Assembly: GCA_016219285.1 (NCBI GenBank)
Contig: JACRNJ010000047.1
Span: 1-32,662, forward strand
Origin: Deltaproteobacteria bacterium
GTDB taxonomy: Bacteria > Desulfobacterota > GWC2-55-46 > UBA9637
DNA: 32,662 bases
Reading direction: 5' to 3'
The notes under the pieces were generated by a model. That model made no database searches. It saw only the letters and a program-made list of their open reading frames with translations, and had not been told where the DNA came from. Made by a program: the position numbers and the translations under genes. Below are positions 1 to 9,933 of this stretch, piece after piece; positions within the stretch are counted from its first letter, which is position 1, and every line of letters begins with the position of its first letter.

Positions 1-138
1 CATCTCATTTTCCATACGGTCTTCCAGTATTTGCTTGATTGACTCTTTTGCTAATGCCTTAAAATCCCCCTCCCATTGAAAATAATTGACTTCTTTTAAT
101 GCTCGGTTTACATTTCTTACCGTTGCCTTGTGCAACAT
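1..138 (-). CDS. IS256/mutator-like transposase, N-terminal part (continues beyond window start)
   Basis: Reverse-strand ORF MLHKATVRNVNRALKEVNYFQWEGDFKALAKESIKQILEDRMENEM, open to the window edge, preceded by a strong AAAGGAGG ribosome-binding site. Its upstream end carries a 31-bp sequence that matches the end of a second transposase remnant at 14956. Confidence 0.55.
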   Translation of the reverse strand, partial: MLHKATVRNVNRALKEVNYFQWEGDFKALAKESIKQILEDRMENEM

Positions 139-206
139 GGTTGTATTCCTCCTTTGTTTTATTTTGCTGATAATACATGGAGAATACACCCTCTTTTTTT
201 ATGGTT

Positions 207-238
207 CAATGAATTTACACAGAGAAGTTTACATTACC
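207..238. repeat. Putative terminal inverted repeat (right end) of the IS256-like element
   Basis: Reverse complement GGTAATGTAAACTTCTCTGTGTAAATTCATT matches 26 of 31 bases of GGTAATGTCAATTCTTATGTGTAAATTCATT at 14956-14986. Confidence 0.6.
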
Positions 239-304
239 AAAAGGCAAAAAAATATTGACTTAAATTTTAATACATGATAGAAGTAAATGCTTTTTACGGC
301 AACC

Positions 305-523
305 ATGGGCGAAGATAACAATAGGGGTCTCCTTAAAAGGATGTTATGGATGTCGTCTATTGGCACATCCTTGGTAGTTGCTACATTTGTAGGTCTATAT
401 ATAGGTGTTTATCTGGATAGGTTATTTTCTACCAAACCATGGTTTACAATAGTGTTCTTGTTAATTGGCATAGCAGCAGGTTTCAGAAATATCTATGTAT
501 TGATAAAGAGATATGGTTTCTAA
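305..523 (+). CDS. atpZ: AtpZ/AtpI-type F0F1-ATPase accessory membrane protein
   Basis: Two-TM MGEDNNRGLLKRMLWMSSIGTSLVVATFVGLYIGVYLD... directly upstream of atpB; start moved from 287 to 305. Confidence 0.65.
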   Translation: MGEDNNRGLLKRMLWMSSIGTSLVVATFVGLYIGVYLDRLFSTKPWFTIVFLLIGIAAGFRNIYVLIKRYGF

Positions 524-914
524 ATCTATTACGGTTAATTTCAATGCGCTCTATCCAATATTTATGAAGGTTGGATTGGGAAATTTAATTGTCTCGGCAA
601 TTGCTTTTATTGTCAGCGCAATGGCAGCTTCTCTCTTCGCGGCTATAAGCGTTCTAATTGGAACCGCCATCGGCATAATAAATCTTTCGATAATGGCTAG
701 GACTGTAAAAAGCGGTTTTTTATTCAGGCCGGAGAAGGCGCATCTGTTTATTATGAAAAGATATTATATAAGGTTTTTTGCAACAATCTTTGTTGTGGGT
801 GTATTGGTTTCAAAAAATCTTGCAAATCCTGTAGGGCTTATAATTGGCTTTAGCATAATAATGTCAGCTACAATGGCATCCGCCATATATCTTGCAAAAA
901 AGGAATTGGTCTGA
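513..914 (+). CDS. ATP synthase subunit I-like membrane protein
   Basis: About four TM segments, position between atpZ and atpB, overlaps the atpZ stop. Confidence 0.6.
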   Translation: MVSKSITVNFNALYPIFMKVGLGNLIVSAIAFIVSAMAASLFAAISVLIGTAIGIINLSIMARTVKSGFLFRPEKAHLFIMKRYYIRFFATIFVVGVLVSKNLANPVGLIIGFSIIMSATMASAIYLAKKELV

Positions 915-915
915 T

Positions 916-1602
916 ATGCATCCAGAGATTATACTCCCTTTGTTTCATTTGCCGGCGCATACCGCTATAATGCTCTATATTATTCTGTGTCTTGGCCTGT
1001 TTGGTTATTTTGTTTCAAGAAGATTAAAGCTAATTCCCAATGGCGTTACCCAAAGTGTTGTAGAACTTCTTGTCGAAGGCATGAAGAATTTGGTAGAAGA
1101 GACCATGGGGCATCACGGCAAGAAATATTTTCCTTTTATTGCGACATTTGGCATATATATTCTTATTTCAAATATCTTAGGCCTGATACCAGGCATGCTT
1201 CCGCCTACAGCAAATCTTAATACCACGGCTGGTCTTGCTGTAATTGTGTTTATAGCTACCCATATAATAGGCATAAAAGAACATGGTTTTAAATACTTAA
1301 AGCATTTTATAGGACCGATTGGAGGACTTCCCGTTATCCTTATGATAGTTATGACCCCATTGATGATATTTGTGGAAACTATCAGCCATTTGGTCAGGCC
1401 TGTTTCCTTGTCGCTGCGTCTTTTTGGAAATATTATGGGACATGAACTTATTGTTGGCGTGCTGCTTCTGTTAATGCCGCTGGCATATCCACTGCTGGCG
1501 CTTTCCACCGCCCTTGGCGTGCTTGTGGCATTTATTCAGGCATTTATATTTTCTTTGCTCAGCATGATGTATATTGGAAGCGCATTGGAAGAGGCGCATT
1601 AA
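916..1602 (+). CDS. atpB: ATP synthase F0 subunit a
   Basis: MHPEIILPLFHLPAHT...; ends FIQAFIFSLLSMMYIGSALEEAH, with SLSLRLFGNIMGHE. ATG at 916 starts immediately after the upstream stop. Confidence 0.95.
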   Translation: MHPEIILPLFHLPAHTAIMLYIILCLGLFGYFVSRRLKLIPNGVTQSVVELLVEGMKNLVEETMGHHGKKYFPFIATFGIYILISNILGLIPGMLPPTANLNTTAGLAVIVFIATHIIGIKEHGFKYLKHFIGPIGGLPVILMIVMTPLMIFVETISHLVRPVSLSLRLFGNIMGHELIVGVLLLLMPLAYPLLALSTALGVLVAFIQAFIFSLLSMMYIGSALEEAH

Positions 1603-2041
<439 letters not shown>

Positions 2042-2047
2042 AAGAGA

Positions 2048-2076
2048 GGGGCAGAACAAAGCAATGCCTCTGCCCC
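2048..2076 (+). terminator. Possible stem-loop terminator after atpE
   Basis: GGGGCAGA-13 nt-TCTGCCCC perfect 8-bp stem just after the stop; no clear T-tract. Confidence 0.4.
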
Positions 2077-2215
2077 ACCCATCTCTCTGCTTAGCTCATT
2101 CATATCATGTTGAGAACCCCTAAAAAGATTTGCCAATATGCTGTCTCAATTTTGACTGATGTCAAGGTTTAGCCGGTAATATTGCCATCATATTTTTACA
2201 TGACAGGTGTGAATT

Positions 2216-3064
2216 ATGACACAGATTGCATTATCAAATTCTATTCAATCATATCTTATTCAGGCAAACAGATTCCCTCTGCTGTCAATGAAAGAGGAGT
2301 TTGAGCTTGCTGTCCGTTTAAGAAAGCAAAATGACCTAGATGCTGCCCATAAACTTATAACCTCAAATCTAAGATTTGTTGTGAAGATTGCAATGGAGTA
2401 CAGGGAGTATGGGTTCAGGCTGGCTGACCTTATACAAGAGGGGAATATCGGGCTTATGAAGGCGGTAAAGAAATTCGACCCTTTCAAAGGCTGCCGCCTT
2501 ATCACTTATGCAGTTTGGTGGATAAGGTCTCATATTCAGGCGTTTATACTAAAGAATTGGAATCTTGTTAATAAAGGCGCTGCCGCCCTTAAAAAGAAAC
2601 TTTTTTATCGTCTTGAGAGTCGCAAGTTACAAGACACAAGTCACAAGTCATCAGACGCAAGGCTTGAAACTGATGCCGGGAATCTGGCTACAGGTGACTG
2701 GGCAAAGGGAGAGAATGCCGAATACCGCGACCTTTCTCTGGACAACCACATATTGTCTGATGAAGGGGAAGAGGGGAATACTTACCTTGACATGCTTCCC
2801 GATACGTCACTTAACCCGGAGGATGCTGTTTTGGTTGTTCAGGAGCAAGGTGTTGTGAAAGATGAGATATTAAATGCCCTCTCAACTCTGAAAAAGAAAG
2901 AACGATATGTCATAGAAAACAGGATGATGAAAGAACCCTCCCTAACTCTGCAGGAGATAGGAGACAGGCTTGGTGTAAGCAGGGAAAGGGTGCGGCAGAT
3001 AGAAAAAGGAGCTGTAACAAAGCTTAAGAATATAAGAAGACTTAAGGTGTTGGCAAATTTATAA
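2216..3064 (+). CDS. RpoH-like sigma-70 family RNA polymerase sigma factor
   Basis: Region 2 (NLRFVVKIAMEYREYGFRLADLIQEGNIGLMKAVKKFDPFKGCRLITYAVWWIRSHIQAFILKNW) and region 4 (LTLQEIGDRLGVSRERVRQIEKGAVTKLK). Confidence 0.85.
   Translation: MTQIALSNSIQSYLIQANRFPLLSMKEEFELAVRLRKQNDLDAAHKLITSNLRFVVKIAMEYREYGFRLADLIQEGNIGLMKAVKKFDPFKGCRLITYAVWWIRSHIQAFILKNWNLVNKGAAALKKKLFYRLESRKLQDTSHKSSDARLETDAGNLATGDWAKGENAEYRDLSLDNHILSDEGEEGNTYLDMLPDTSLNPEDAVLVVQEQGVVKDEILNALSTLKKKERYVIENRMMKEPSLTLQEIGDRLGVSRERVRQIEKGAVTKLKNIRRLKVLANL
2620..2661. repeat. Six-unit heptanucleotide array inside the sigma factor gene
   Basis: TCGCAAG TTACAAG ACACAAG TCACAAG TCATCAG ACGCAAG, 42 nt in frame. Confidence 0.8.
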
Positions 3065-3319
3065 GATTATTCTGCTTAAAAATGTCCGGCCAGTGGCCCT
3101 GTGATCTGGGCGCCATGCGTTGTTCACATGTCTTGTTATTTTATCCCGCCCGATAACATCAATTTTTCTTTACCCTTTCCTGACTTTGGTTAGACTGATA
3201 AAACTTTACCCTGTTGCCCTATAAAAGGATATTAGAAAAAAGAAATTGGCAGATGGTTCAGGGAATATGGTATAAGGATAAACGAGATTGTTTTTCAGGA
3301 ATAAACAAGGATTATCTGC

Positions 3320-3508
3320 ATGGTTTTCATACTGTCAAAGATTATTCTCTTTATCCTTTTGCCACCTGCCAGCCTGATACTCATGATGGCATACGGCATC
3401 ATCTTTTTAAAAAGACACCCTCGTTTTGCCGGAGTTTTGATGATAGCGGGATTCGCGCTCCTCTATTTGTTGAGTATCCGGCCTGCGGCTGATGCTGCAA
3501 CAGGATAA
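3320..3508 (+). pseudogene. Truncated N-terminus of an ElyC/YdcF-like (DUF218) membrane protein
   Basis: MVFILSKIILFILLPPASLILMMAYGIIFLKRHPRFAGVLMIAGFALLYLLSIR parallels the N-terminus of the full-length paralog at 8445 and then stops. Confidence 0.6.
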
Positions 3509-3632
3509 GCAGGATGACTATGTGGTTGCAACCGGAGAGACCCATAGTGTAAGGGGTTTTGTTGAGGCATCATTTAAAGAAATAGGGATTGACATAGAGT
3601 GGTCTGGTATAAACTATTATAAAATCCAATAA
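3489..3632 (+). pseudogene. GDP-mannose 4,6-dehydratase remnant (internal/C-terminal piece)
   Basis: Frame LMLQQDKQDDYVVATGETHSVRGFVEASFKEIGIDIEWSGINYYKIQ* resembles the Gmd segment DDYVxATGETHSVREFVE; no N-terminal Rossmann domain is present. Confidence 0.65.
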
Positions 3633-3676
3633 ACGCAATTGGGCAGATAGATTATTGAAACCGAGGGGGTGTTAAA

Positions 3677-4546
3677 TTGAAAGGCATAATCCTGGCAGGC
3701 GGAAGCGGAACAAGGCTTTATCCTGTAACAAAGAGTGTCTGCAAGCAGCTTTTGCCGATATACGACAAGCCTATGATATATTATCCGCTCTCTGTGTTGA
3801 TGTTTGCAGGGATACGGGATATTCTTATAATATCAACTCCCCAGGACCTGCCGAGATTTAAAGAGATATTTGACAATGGTTCTCATCTGGGTTTGAATTT
3901 TTCATACATAGAGCAGGCCAATCCCAATGGCATAGCAGAGGCATTTATACTGGGGGCTAAGTTTATAGGCAAAGACAATGTATGTCTCATACTTGGAGAC
4001 AACATATTTTATGGTCACGGGCTGGTAGAGCTGCTTAAAAAGGCTGTTCAGGGTGTGGCAGCAGGAGGGGCAACAGTATTTGGCAGTTATGTTAATGACC
4101 CTGAGAGATATGGCGTGGTTGAGTTTGATAAGGATGACAGGGCTATTTCCATAGAGGAAAAACCTAAAAGTCCTAAATCAAATTATGCAGTAACAGGACT
4201 CTATTTCTATGATAATGATGTTATTGATATTGCCGGAAATCTTAAACCTTCCAACAGAGGCGAGCTTGAGATAACGGATGTAAATAGGACGTATTTGAAA
4301 AAGAGGAAGCTCAGGGTTGAACTGTTAGGCAGGGGCTATGCATGGCTTGATACAGGGACGCATGAAAGTCTTCTTGAGGCAGGGGAGTTCATCGCCACCA
4401 TAGAAAAGAGGCAAGGATTAAAGATAGCCTGCATAGAAGAGATTGCATACTCATTGGGATATATAACCAAAGAGAAACTTTTAAAACTGGCGGAACAATT
4501 TAAAAAGAACGGGTATGGACAATATCTTTTAAATATGGTCAAATAA
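3677..4546 (+). CDS. rfbA: Glucose-1-phosphate thymidylyltransferase
   Basis: [42 protein letters not shown]. Confidence 0.95.
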   Translation: MKGIILAGGSGTRLYPVTKSVCKQLLPIYDKPMIYYPLSVLMFAGIRDILIISTPQDLPRFKEIFDNGSHLGLNFSYIEQANPNGIAEAFILGAKFIGKDNVCLILGDNIFYGHGLVELLKKAVQGVAAGGATVFGSYVNDPERYGVVEFDKDDRAISIEEKPKSPKSNYAVTGLYFYDNDVIDIAGNLKPSNRGELEITDVNRTYLKKRKLRVELLGRGYAWLDTGTHESLLEAGEFIATIEKRQGLKIACIEEIAYSLGYITKEKLLKLAEQFKKNGYGQYLLNMVK

Positions 4547-4616
4547 ATTATTTTACCAAACCCCCAAATAGACATTGATTTTACGGCCAAAGATTTTGGC
4601 GAGGTGATGAGCCCTT

Positions 4617-5171
4617 ATGCCTTTTAAATTCGAGAAACTATCTTTACCCTGCTCTCTGCTCATAAAACCTGATGTTTTTAAAGATGAGCGGGGTTTTTTT
4701 ATGGAAACCTATAAGTATTCAGAGTTTGCCAATGCAGGGATAAAAGAATATTTCGCTCAGGATAATTACTCTAACTCTAAACGGCATGTCTTAAGAGGCC
4801 TTCATTTTCAGAAGAACCCTATGGCACAGGGTAAGCTGGTGTATTGTTTAAAAGGAAGAATATTTGATGTTGCAGTTGATATAAGAAGAGGGTCTCATGC
4901 ATATAGCCAGTGGATTGGCCTTGAGCTTTCAGAAGGAAACAGGTTTATGATGTATATACCTCCTGGGTTTGCGCATGGTTTCGTTGTTCTCAGCGAGACT
5001 GCAGAGGTCATATACAAATGCACAGAAGAATATTCTCGTGATAATGAGAGAGGAATCATCTGGAATGACAATGACATAAAGGTCAAATGGCCTGTTGAGA
5101 ATCCAATTCTTTCAGAAAAGGATAAAAGGCTTCCTCTATTAAAAGATGCTGATAACAATTTCTCATATTGA
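4617..5171 (+). CDS. rfbC: dTDP-4-dehydrorhamnose 3,5-epimerase
   Basis: KPDVFKDERGFFMETYKYSEF...QDNYSNSKRHVLRGLHFQ...IPPGFAHGFVVLSE. Confidence 0.95.
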   Translation: MPFKFEKLSLPCSLLIKPDVFKDERGFFMETYKYSEFANAGIKEYFAQDNYSNSKRHVLRGLHFQKNPMAQGKLVYCLKGRIFDVAVDIRRGSHAYSQWIGLELSEGNRFMMYIPPGFAHGFVVLSETAEVIYKCTEEYSRDNERGIIWNDNDIKVKWPVENPILSEKDKRLPLLKDADNNFSY

Positions 5172-5182
5172 TAGGGGCCAAG

Positions 5183-6073
5183 ATGAAGATTCTTATAACA
5201 GGGGCTGACGGTCAGCTTGCAATGGAGTTTCAGAGGTATCTGGAAAAGGCCGATTGTTATCAGGCAACGGCATTGAATAAAGAAAAATTAGACATATCTG
5301 ATTTGAATGCTGTTTCAGAGGCCATTTTACACTCCAAGCCTGACATAGTTTTAAACTGCGCCGCATATAATCAAGTAGATAAGGCTGAAGATGACTGTAA
5401 TGCAGCATTCAAGGTAAATGCCGCCGGAATAAAAAATCTGGCATTCTCCTGTAAGAAAAATGATGCATTGTTAGTCCATTACAGCACAGATTATGTATTT
5501 GATGGGACAAAAGAAGATTTCTATACAGAAGATGATGTCCCAAATCCAATTAATAATTATGGGAAAAGCAAACTTGCTGGCGAGAGATTTTTGATAGAAG
5601 GAACCGACAATTTCCTGTTATTCAGGGTGAGCTGGGTATTTGGGCACGGCAAACAAAATTTTCTTTATAAGCTAACTGAATTGGCAAGGAAAGATAATAA
5701 GCTTAAGATAGTATGCGACCAGGTATCTGTCCCAACCTATACAGGGGATATTGTAATGATTACCATGTTGGCAATAGAAAAGAGGATTAGAGGTTTATAT
5801 CATTTGACCAATAGTGGATATGCTTCAAGGTATGAGGTTGCCAGATATTATTTTGAAAAACTCAAACTTTGCAATTTATTGCTTCCTGTAACTTCAAATC
5901 ATTTTCCTATGACTGCCAAGAGGCCTTATTTTTCCGCTATGTCCAATACTAAAATTTCAGAGGCCGTACACCAGAGGATTCCGGATTGGAAAGATGCTAT
6001 TGACAGATTTGTGAGTGGGGCGCAGAAGCGCTTAAACCCTGAAACAAGTTCAGGCCATGTTCTTAAGGTTTGA
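5183..6073 (+). CDS. rfbD: dTDP-4-dehydrorhamnose reductase
   Basis: MKILITGADGQLAMEF...VNCAAYNQVDKAEDD...HYSTDYVFDG...YGKSKLAGE. Confidence 0.93.
   Translation: MKILITGADGQLAMEFQRYLEKADCYQATALNKEKLDISDLNAVSEAILHSKPDIVLNCAAYNQVDKAEDDCNAAFKVNAAGIKNLAFSCKKNDALLVHYSTDYVFDGTKEDFYTEDDVPNPINNYGKSKLAGERFLIEGTDNFLLFRVSWVFGHGKQNFLYKLTELARKDNKLKIVCDQVSVPTYTGDIVMITMLAIEKRIRGLYHLTNSGYASRYEVARYYFEKLKLCNLLLPVTSNHFPMTAKRPYFSAMSNTKISEAVHQRIPDWKDAIDRFVSGAQKRLNPETSSGHVLKV
6038..6054. repeat. Short palindrome in the rfbD 3' end
   Basis: CCTGAA-acaag-TTCAGG; encodes the NPETSSG part of an unusual C-terminal tail. Confidence 0.5.
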
Positions 6074-6113
6074 GTTGCAAAACCGTAATTCAGGGCTTCA
6101 GCCTTGACAGAGG

Positions 6114-7118
6114 ATGGTTAATGGTGTGAATAAAATTCTTGTTACAGGCGGCGCAGGATTTATAGGAAGCGAGTTTGCGCGTCATGGTGTAAAAAAAGGA
6201 TACAAGATAGTAATTATTGATAAGCTTACCTATGCAGGCGATATTGAGAGAATAAAGGAAGTTGAAAAAGCAATTACTTTTTATAGGGCAGATATAACAG
6301 ATAAAAAATCTGTAGAGCGTATTTTCAAAACAGAAAGGCCTGATGCTGTTATTCACTGGGCAGCAGAAAGCCATGTGGACAGGAGCATACTGGATGCCTC
6401 TCCCTTTTTAGATACCAATGTAAAAGGGACCCAAGTCCTTTTAGAGACTGCGAGGATTTATGGAGTTGAAAAATTTATAAATATATCTACTGATGAGGTT
6501 TATGGTGAACTTGGCGAAGGCGGTCAGTTTTTTGAAACCACTCCACTCAATCCAAATTCGCCCTATTCGGTAAGCAAGGCATCTGCTGACATGTTCGGCA
6601 GGGCATATCACAGGACATACAATCTTCCTGTCATAACAGTAAGGCCGTCTAATAATTACGGCCCATGGCAGTATCCTGAGAAACTTATTCCTGTAGTGAT
6701 ACTAAAGGCATTAAATAATGAAAAGATTCCAGTCTATGGAAAGGGAGAAAATGTGAGGGAGTGGCTGTTTGTATCTGATTGCGCAGATGCGGTGTTTTTA
6801 GTTATGGATAAAGGGGAGGCAGGTGAAATTTATAATGTGGGCAGCGGGGAAGAAAGAAGAAATATAGAAGTGGTTAGGCATATCTTAAAATTATTGGGGA
6901 AATCAGAAGGGTTGATAGAGTTTACAAAAGACAGATTGGGGCATGACTTCAGGTATTCCTTAAATTCAGAGAAGATTAAAAACCAGTATGGCTGGAAAAG
7001 TCATGTATCATTTGATAAGGGCATAGAAGAAACCGTAAGGTGGTATATAGATAATATGGGGTGGGTGAAAGGCAAACTTGCCCATCTGAATAAGTATTGG
7101 GAAGCAGTGTATAAATAA
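6114..7118 (+). CDS. rfbB: dTDP-glucose 4,6-dehydratase
   Basis: KILVTGGAGFIGSEFARHG...NISTDEVYGELGE...PYSVSKASADM...RPSNNYGPWQYPEKLIP. Confidence 0.95.
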   Translation: MVNGVNKILVTGGAGFIGSEFARHGVKKGYKIVIIDKLTYAGDIERIKEVEKAITFYRADITDKKSVERIFKTERPDAVIHWAAESHVDRSILDASPFLDTNVKGTQVLLETARIYGVEKFINISTDEVYGELGEGGQFFETTPLNPNSPYSVSKASADMFGRAYHRTYNLPVITVRPSNNYGPWQYPEKLIPVVILKALNNEKIPVYGKGENVREWLFVSDCADAVFLVMDKGEAGEIYNVGSGEERRNIEVVRHILKLLGKSEGLIEFTKDRLGHDFRYSLNSEKIKNQYGWKSHVSFDKGIEETVRWYIDNMGWVKGKLAHLNKYWEAVYK

Positions 7119-7230
7119 ATATAGGGGTTTGAGCGGAATATCCGCCGCCAGCCCTTTTTTACAGGTGAGCCGTGTAATAATAAATTCCTTGCCGAGGAGA
7201 ACCATGCAGATTGTTGCAAGGTTCTTAAAC

Positions 7231-7256
7231 CCAAAAAATGCAGTTGCATTTTTTGG
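7231..7256. repeat. Perfect 12-bp inverted repeat, 2-nt spacer
   Basis: CCAAAAAATGCA-GT-TGCATTTTTTGG. Confidence 0.7.
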
Positions 7257-7281
7257 CAAACGCAATCTTTGGCCAAATACT

Positions 7282-7336
7282 GTAGTCTGCCGATTTATCG
7301 GCGTATTTTAAAAGCGCCCATAAATGGGCAGGCTAC
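7282..7336. repeat. GTAG...CTAC REP-like doublet (two hairpins)
   Basis: GTAG-TCT-GCCGAT-TT-ATCGGC-...-GCCCAT-AA-ATGGGC-AGG-CTAC. Confidence 0.75.
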
Positions 7337-7420
7337 TATACTTAAAACAGTATGCTCCGTTTTGTCCACGAAAAATAAAAATCAAATGCATTTTTCGGGT
7401 CAAGGATTTCACATCCATAT

Positions 7421-8452
7421 ATGAATGAGACTCTGCCGCTTGTATCTGTTGTCATAGTAAATTGGAACGGTAAAAGGTTTCTTGAAAAAAACCTGTCATC
7501 TATATTCAACCAGACCTATCGAACTTTTGAAGTAATTCTTGTAGATAACGGTTCGAGCGACGGCTCTGTTGAGTTTGTCGCAGAAAATTTTCCAAAAACA
7601 ATTATAATAAAAAATAAAGAGAACACGGGGTTTGCGGCAGCGAATAATCAAGGCATAAAGATTGCAAAAGGCAATTATGTCGCCACTCTGAATAATGACA
7701 CGGAATTAGACAAGGATTGGCTTAAAAATCTTGCAAGTGCGGCAGCGTCCTCTGATGTCCATGTCGGCATGTGGGCGCCAAAAATCCTTTCCCTGCAAGA
7801 TCCAAAACGGATAGACTCGGTAGGCGGTCTTCTCATCTATCGGGATGGGATTGCAAGGGGCAGAGGACGGCTTGAACAAGATAAGGGACAATATGATAAG
7901 GTGGAAGAGATACTTTTCCCAAGCGCATGCAGCGCCCTCTACCGCAAGAACATGCTGGATGAGATTGGCTATTTTGACGAGGATTTTTTTGCCTACTGCG
8001 AAGATACAGACTTGGGGTTAAGGGCCAGGCTTGCCGGGTGGAAGGCCATTTCTGTCCCACATGCCATAACCTTTCATCATTATTCAGGCACAACCGGTAA
8101 ATATTCGCAGACAAAGGCTTTTTTGGTGGAACGAAACCATATGTGGGCAGCGCTAAAGAACTTCCCGGTTACAATGGTTCTTACAATGCCTATTTATACA
8201 TTATGGAGGTGGCTAATCCAGACTATCAATGTAATACACGGGAAAGGCGCCACTTCACACTATGTCAGGAAGATATCGGCAATAAGTATTATTGCAGTCT
8301 TGTTCAATGCCTATGTTGCTGCCGCAAGGAATATTCCATGGATTTTAAAGAAAAGGTGGTATATTCAGAAGAAGAAGGCTGTTTCCAATAAAGAAATAAG
8401 ACAATGGTTCAAGAGATACGGCCTTTCGGCAAGAGGGGTTGTCAATGATTAA
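7421..8452 (+). CDS. Family 2 glycosyltransferase (rhamnosyltransferase-like)
   Basis: VSVVIVNWNGKRFLEKNLSSIFNQTY...LVDNGSSDGSVEFV...NNDTELDKDWL. Confidence 0.9.
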   Translation: MNETLPLVSVVIVNWNGKRFLEKNLSSIFNQTYRTFEVILVDNGSSDGSVEFVAENFPKTIIIKNKENTGFAAANNQGIKIAKGNYVATLNNDTELDKDWLKNLASAAASSDVHVGMWAPKILSLQDPKRIDSVGGLLIYRDGIARGRGRLEQDKGQYDKVEEILFPSACSALYRKNMLDEIGYFDEDFFAYCEDTDLGLRARLAGWKAISVPHAITFHHYSGTTGKYSQTKAFLVERNHMWAALKNFPVTMVLTMPIYTLWRWLIQTINVIHGKGATSHYVRKISAISIIAVLFNAYVAAARNIPWILKKRWYIQKKKAVSNKEIRQWFKRYGLSARGVVND

Positions 8453-9218
8453 TAGTTTTGTCATATCCAAGATATTTCAGGCTCTTCTTCTGCCGCCTGC
8501 AATACTTTTACTAATAATCAGCTTTGGGTTTCTGATAATCAGGAGACAGCCGCGTATTGGCAGGTGTTTCATTCTGACAGGCTTTTTCCTATTCTATCTT
8601 TTAAGCATTAGATTGGTCTCTGACTTTCTTATACTGCCTTTAGAATCAACTTTTCCGCCTTTTAAAGGCCCTTTATCCATAAATTCTGCAAGCGCTGTTG
8701 TAATTCTTGGAGGCGGTGTAACAGACCTTTCATGGCTTGGTGTCAGTCCACAGCCATCCAGAGCATCTTTATCAAGGCTTATTTATGGGTTAACTCTTTA
8801 CAGACAGATTCCAGGCTCAACCCTTGTTATCTCAGGCGGAAGCGGCGACTTTGAGAAACAAAATATCTCCGAGGCTGATGCAATGAAGGAGTGGGCTATC
8901 GCGCTTGGGGTAGAAGCCAAAAACATAATTGTTGAAAAAAATTCCAGAAATACCTCTGAGAATGCAACGGAAGTAAAAAGAATTATTAAAGACAAAAAAC
9001 CAATCCTTGTTACATCTGCATATCATATGAAAAGAGCTGCAGCCATGTTCAAAAAAACAGGGATGGATGTTACCCCGGCCCCAACAGATTATATAAATGA
9101 GCGCAAGGGTGTATCTTTTTATTCCTTCATTCCCCAAACCAGACATCTTTTAACCTCTACCATGGCGCTCTCAGAGTATATGAGTTTAATTTGGTACAAG
9201 CTTGTTGGCAGAATATAA
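8445..9218 (+). CDS. ElyC/YdcF-family (DUF218) envelope protein
   Basis: AVVILGGG...YGLTLYRQIPGSTLVISGGSG...SRNTSENATEVKRI...LVTSAYHMKRA. Confidence 0.88.
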   Translation: MINSFVISKIFQALLLPPAILLLIISFGFLIIRRQPRIGRCFILTGFFLFYLLSIRLVSDFLILPLESTFPPFKGPLSINSASAVVILGGGVTDLSWLGVSPQPSRASLSRLIYGLTLYRQIPGSTLVISGGSGDFEKQNISEADAMKEWAIALGVEAKNIIVEKNSRNTSENATEVKRIIKDKKPILVTSAYHMKRAAAMFKKTGMDVTPAPTDYINERKGVSFYSFIPQTRHLLTSTMALSEYMSLIWYKLVGRI

Positions 9219-9226
9219 ACTGAGCT

Positions 9227-9928
9227 ATGAATAGGGTCTTGGTTATAATTCCAGCCTATAATGAGGCTGAAAGTGTTGAGGGTGTAATTTCCTCTGTAAA
9301 GAAGGAGCTGCCGGATGCCGGCATACTTGTTGTAAATGACGGTTCAACGGATACTACCGGCCATATTGCTAAAAAGCTTGGCGCTACCGTTATAGACCTT
9401 CCATACAATATGGGAATAGGCGCTGCTATGCAGACAGGCTACAAATATGCGGCTAATATGGGTTATGATATAGCTGTCCAGGTAGATGCAGACGGCCAGC
9501 ACCCTCCCGACCAAATAAAGCATCTTATTGGCCCTGCTATGGAAGGAAGGGCAGATATGGTTATAGGCTCCAGATTTCTTGGAACAGGAGAATATCAGCC
9601 GTCGTTGGCAAGAAATATAGGCATAAAGGTTTTTGCAATGGTGGTGTCCATGATAACAGGTCATAGATTGACAGACACAACTTCGGGTTTCAGAGCTGCC
9701 AGTAAAGAGGCTATAAGGTTTTTTACTCAAACCTATCCTGAAGACTATCCAGAGGTAGAGGTGGTTGTTTTGCTTCATAAAGCAGGGTTTCATATCATGG
9801 AAGTTCCTGTAAACATGGAACCCAGGTCGGGCGGAAAATCCTCTATAACGCCTTTACAAGCCATTTATTATATGATAAAGGTTTTACTTGCAGTATTTAT
9901 AGATATGTTAAAAAAGGTTGAAAGGTAA
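9227..9928 (+). CDS. Family 2 glycosyltransferase (DPM1-like)
   Basis: VLVIIPAYNEAESVEGVI...VVNDGSTDTTGHIAKK...VQVDADGQHPPDQI. Confidence 0.92.
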   Translation: MNRVLVIIPAYNEAESVEGVISSVKKELPDAGILVVNDGSTDTTGHIAKKLGATVIDLPYNMGIGAAMQTGYKYAANMGYDIAVQVDADGQHPPDQIKHLIGPAMEGRADMVIGSRFLGTGEYQPSLARNIGIKVFAMVVSMITGHRLTDTTSGFRAASKEAIRFFTQTYPEDYPEVEVVVLLHKAGFHIMEVPVNMEPRSGGKSSITPLQAIYYMIKVLLAVFIDMLKKVER

Positions 9929-9933
9929 GCACA

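Noticed and set aside
7129-7311. 60-aa ORF between rfbB and the glycosyltransferase
   Set aside because: Composed mainly of palindromic repeat sequence, with no plausible start signals.
7282-7336. ANTAR-type two-hairpin RNA target for the regulator at 11979
   Set aside because: It has two hairpins, but the loops are 2-nt A/T and the outer GTAG/CTAC fits a REP doublet better than ANTAR hexaloops.
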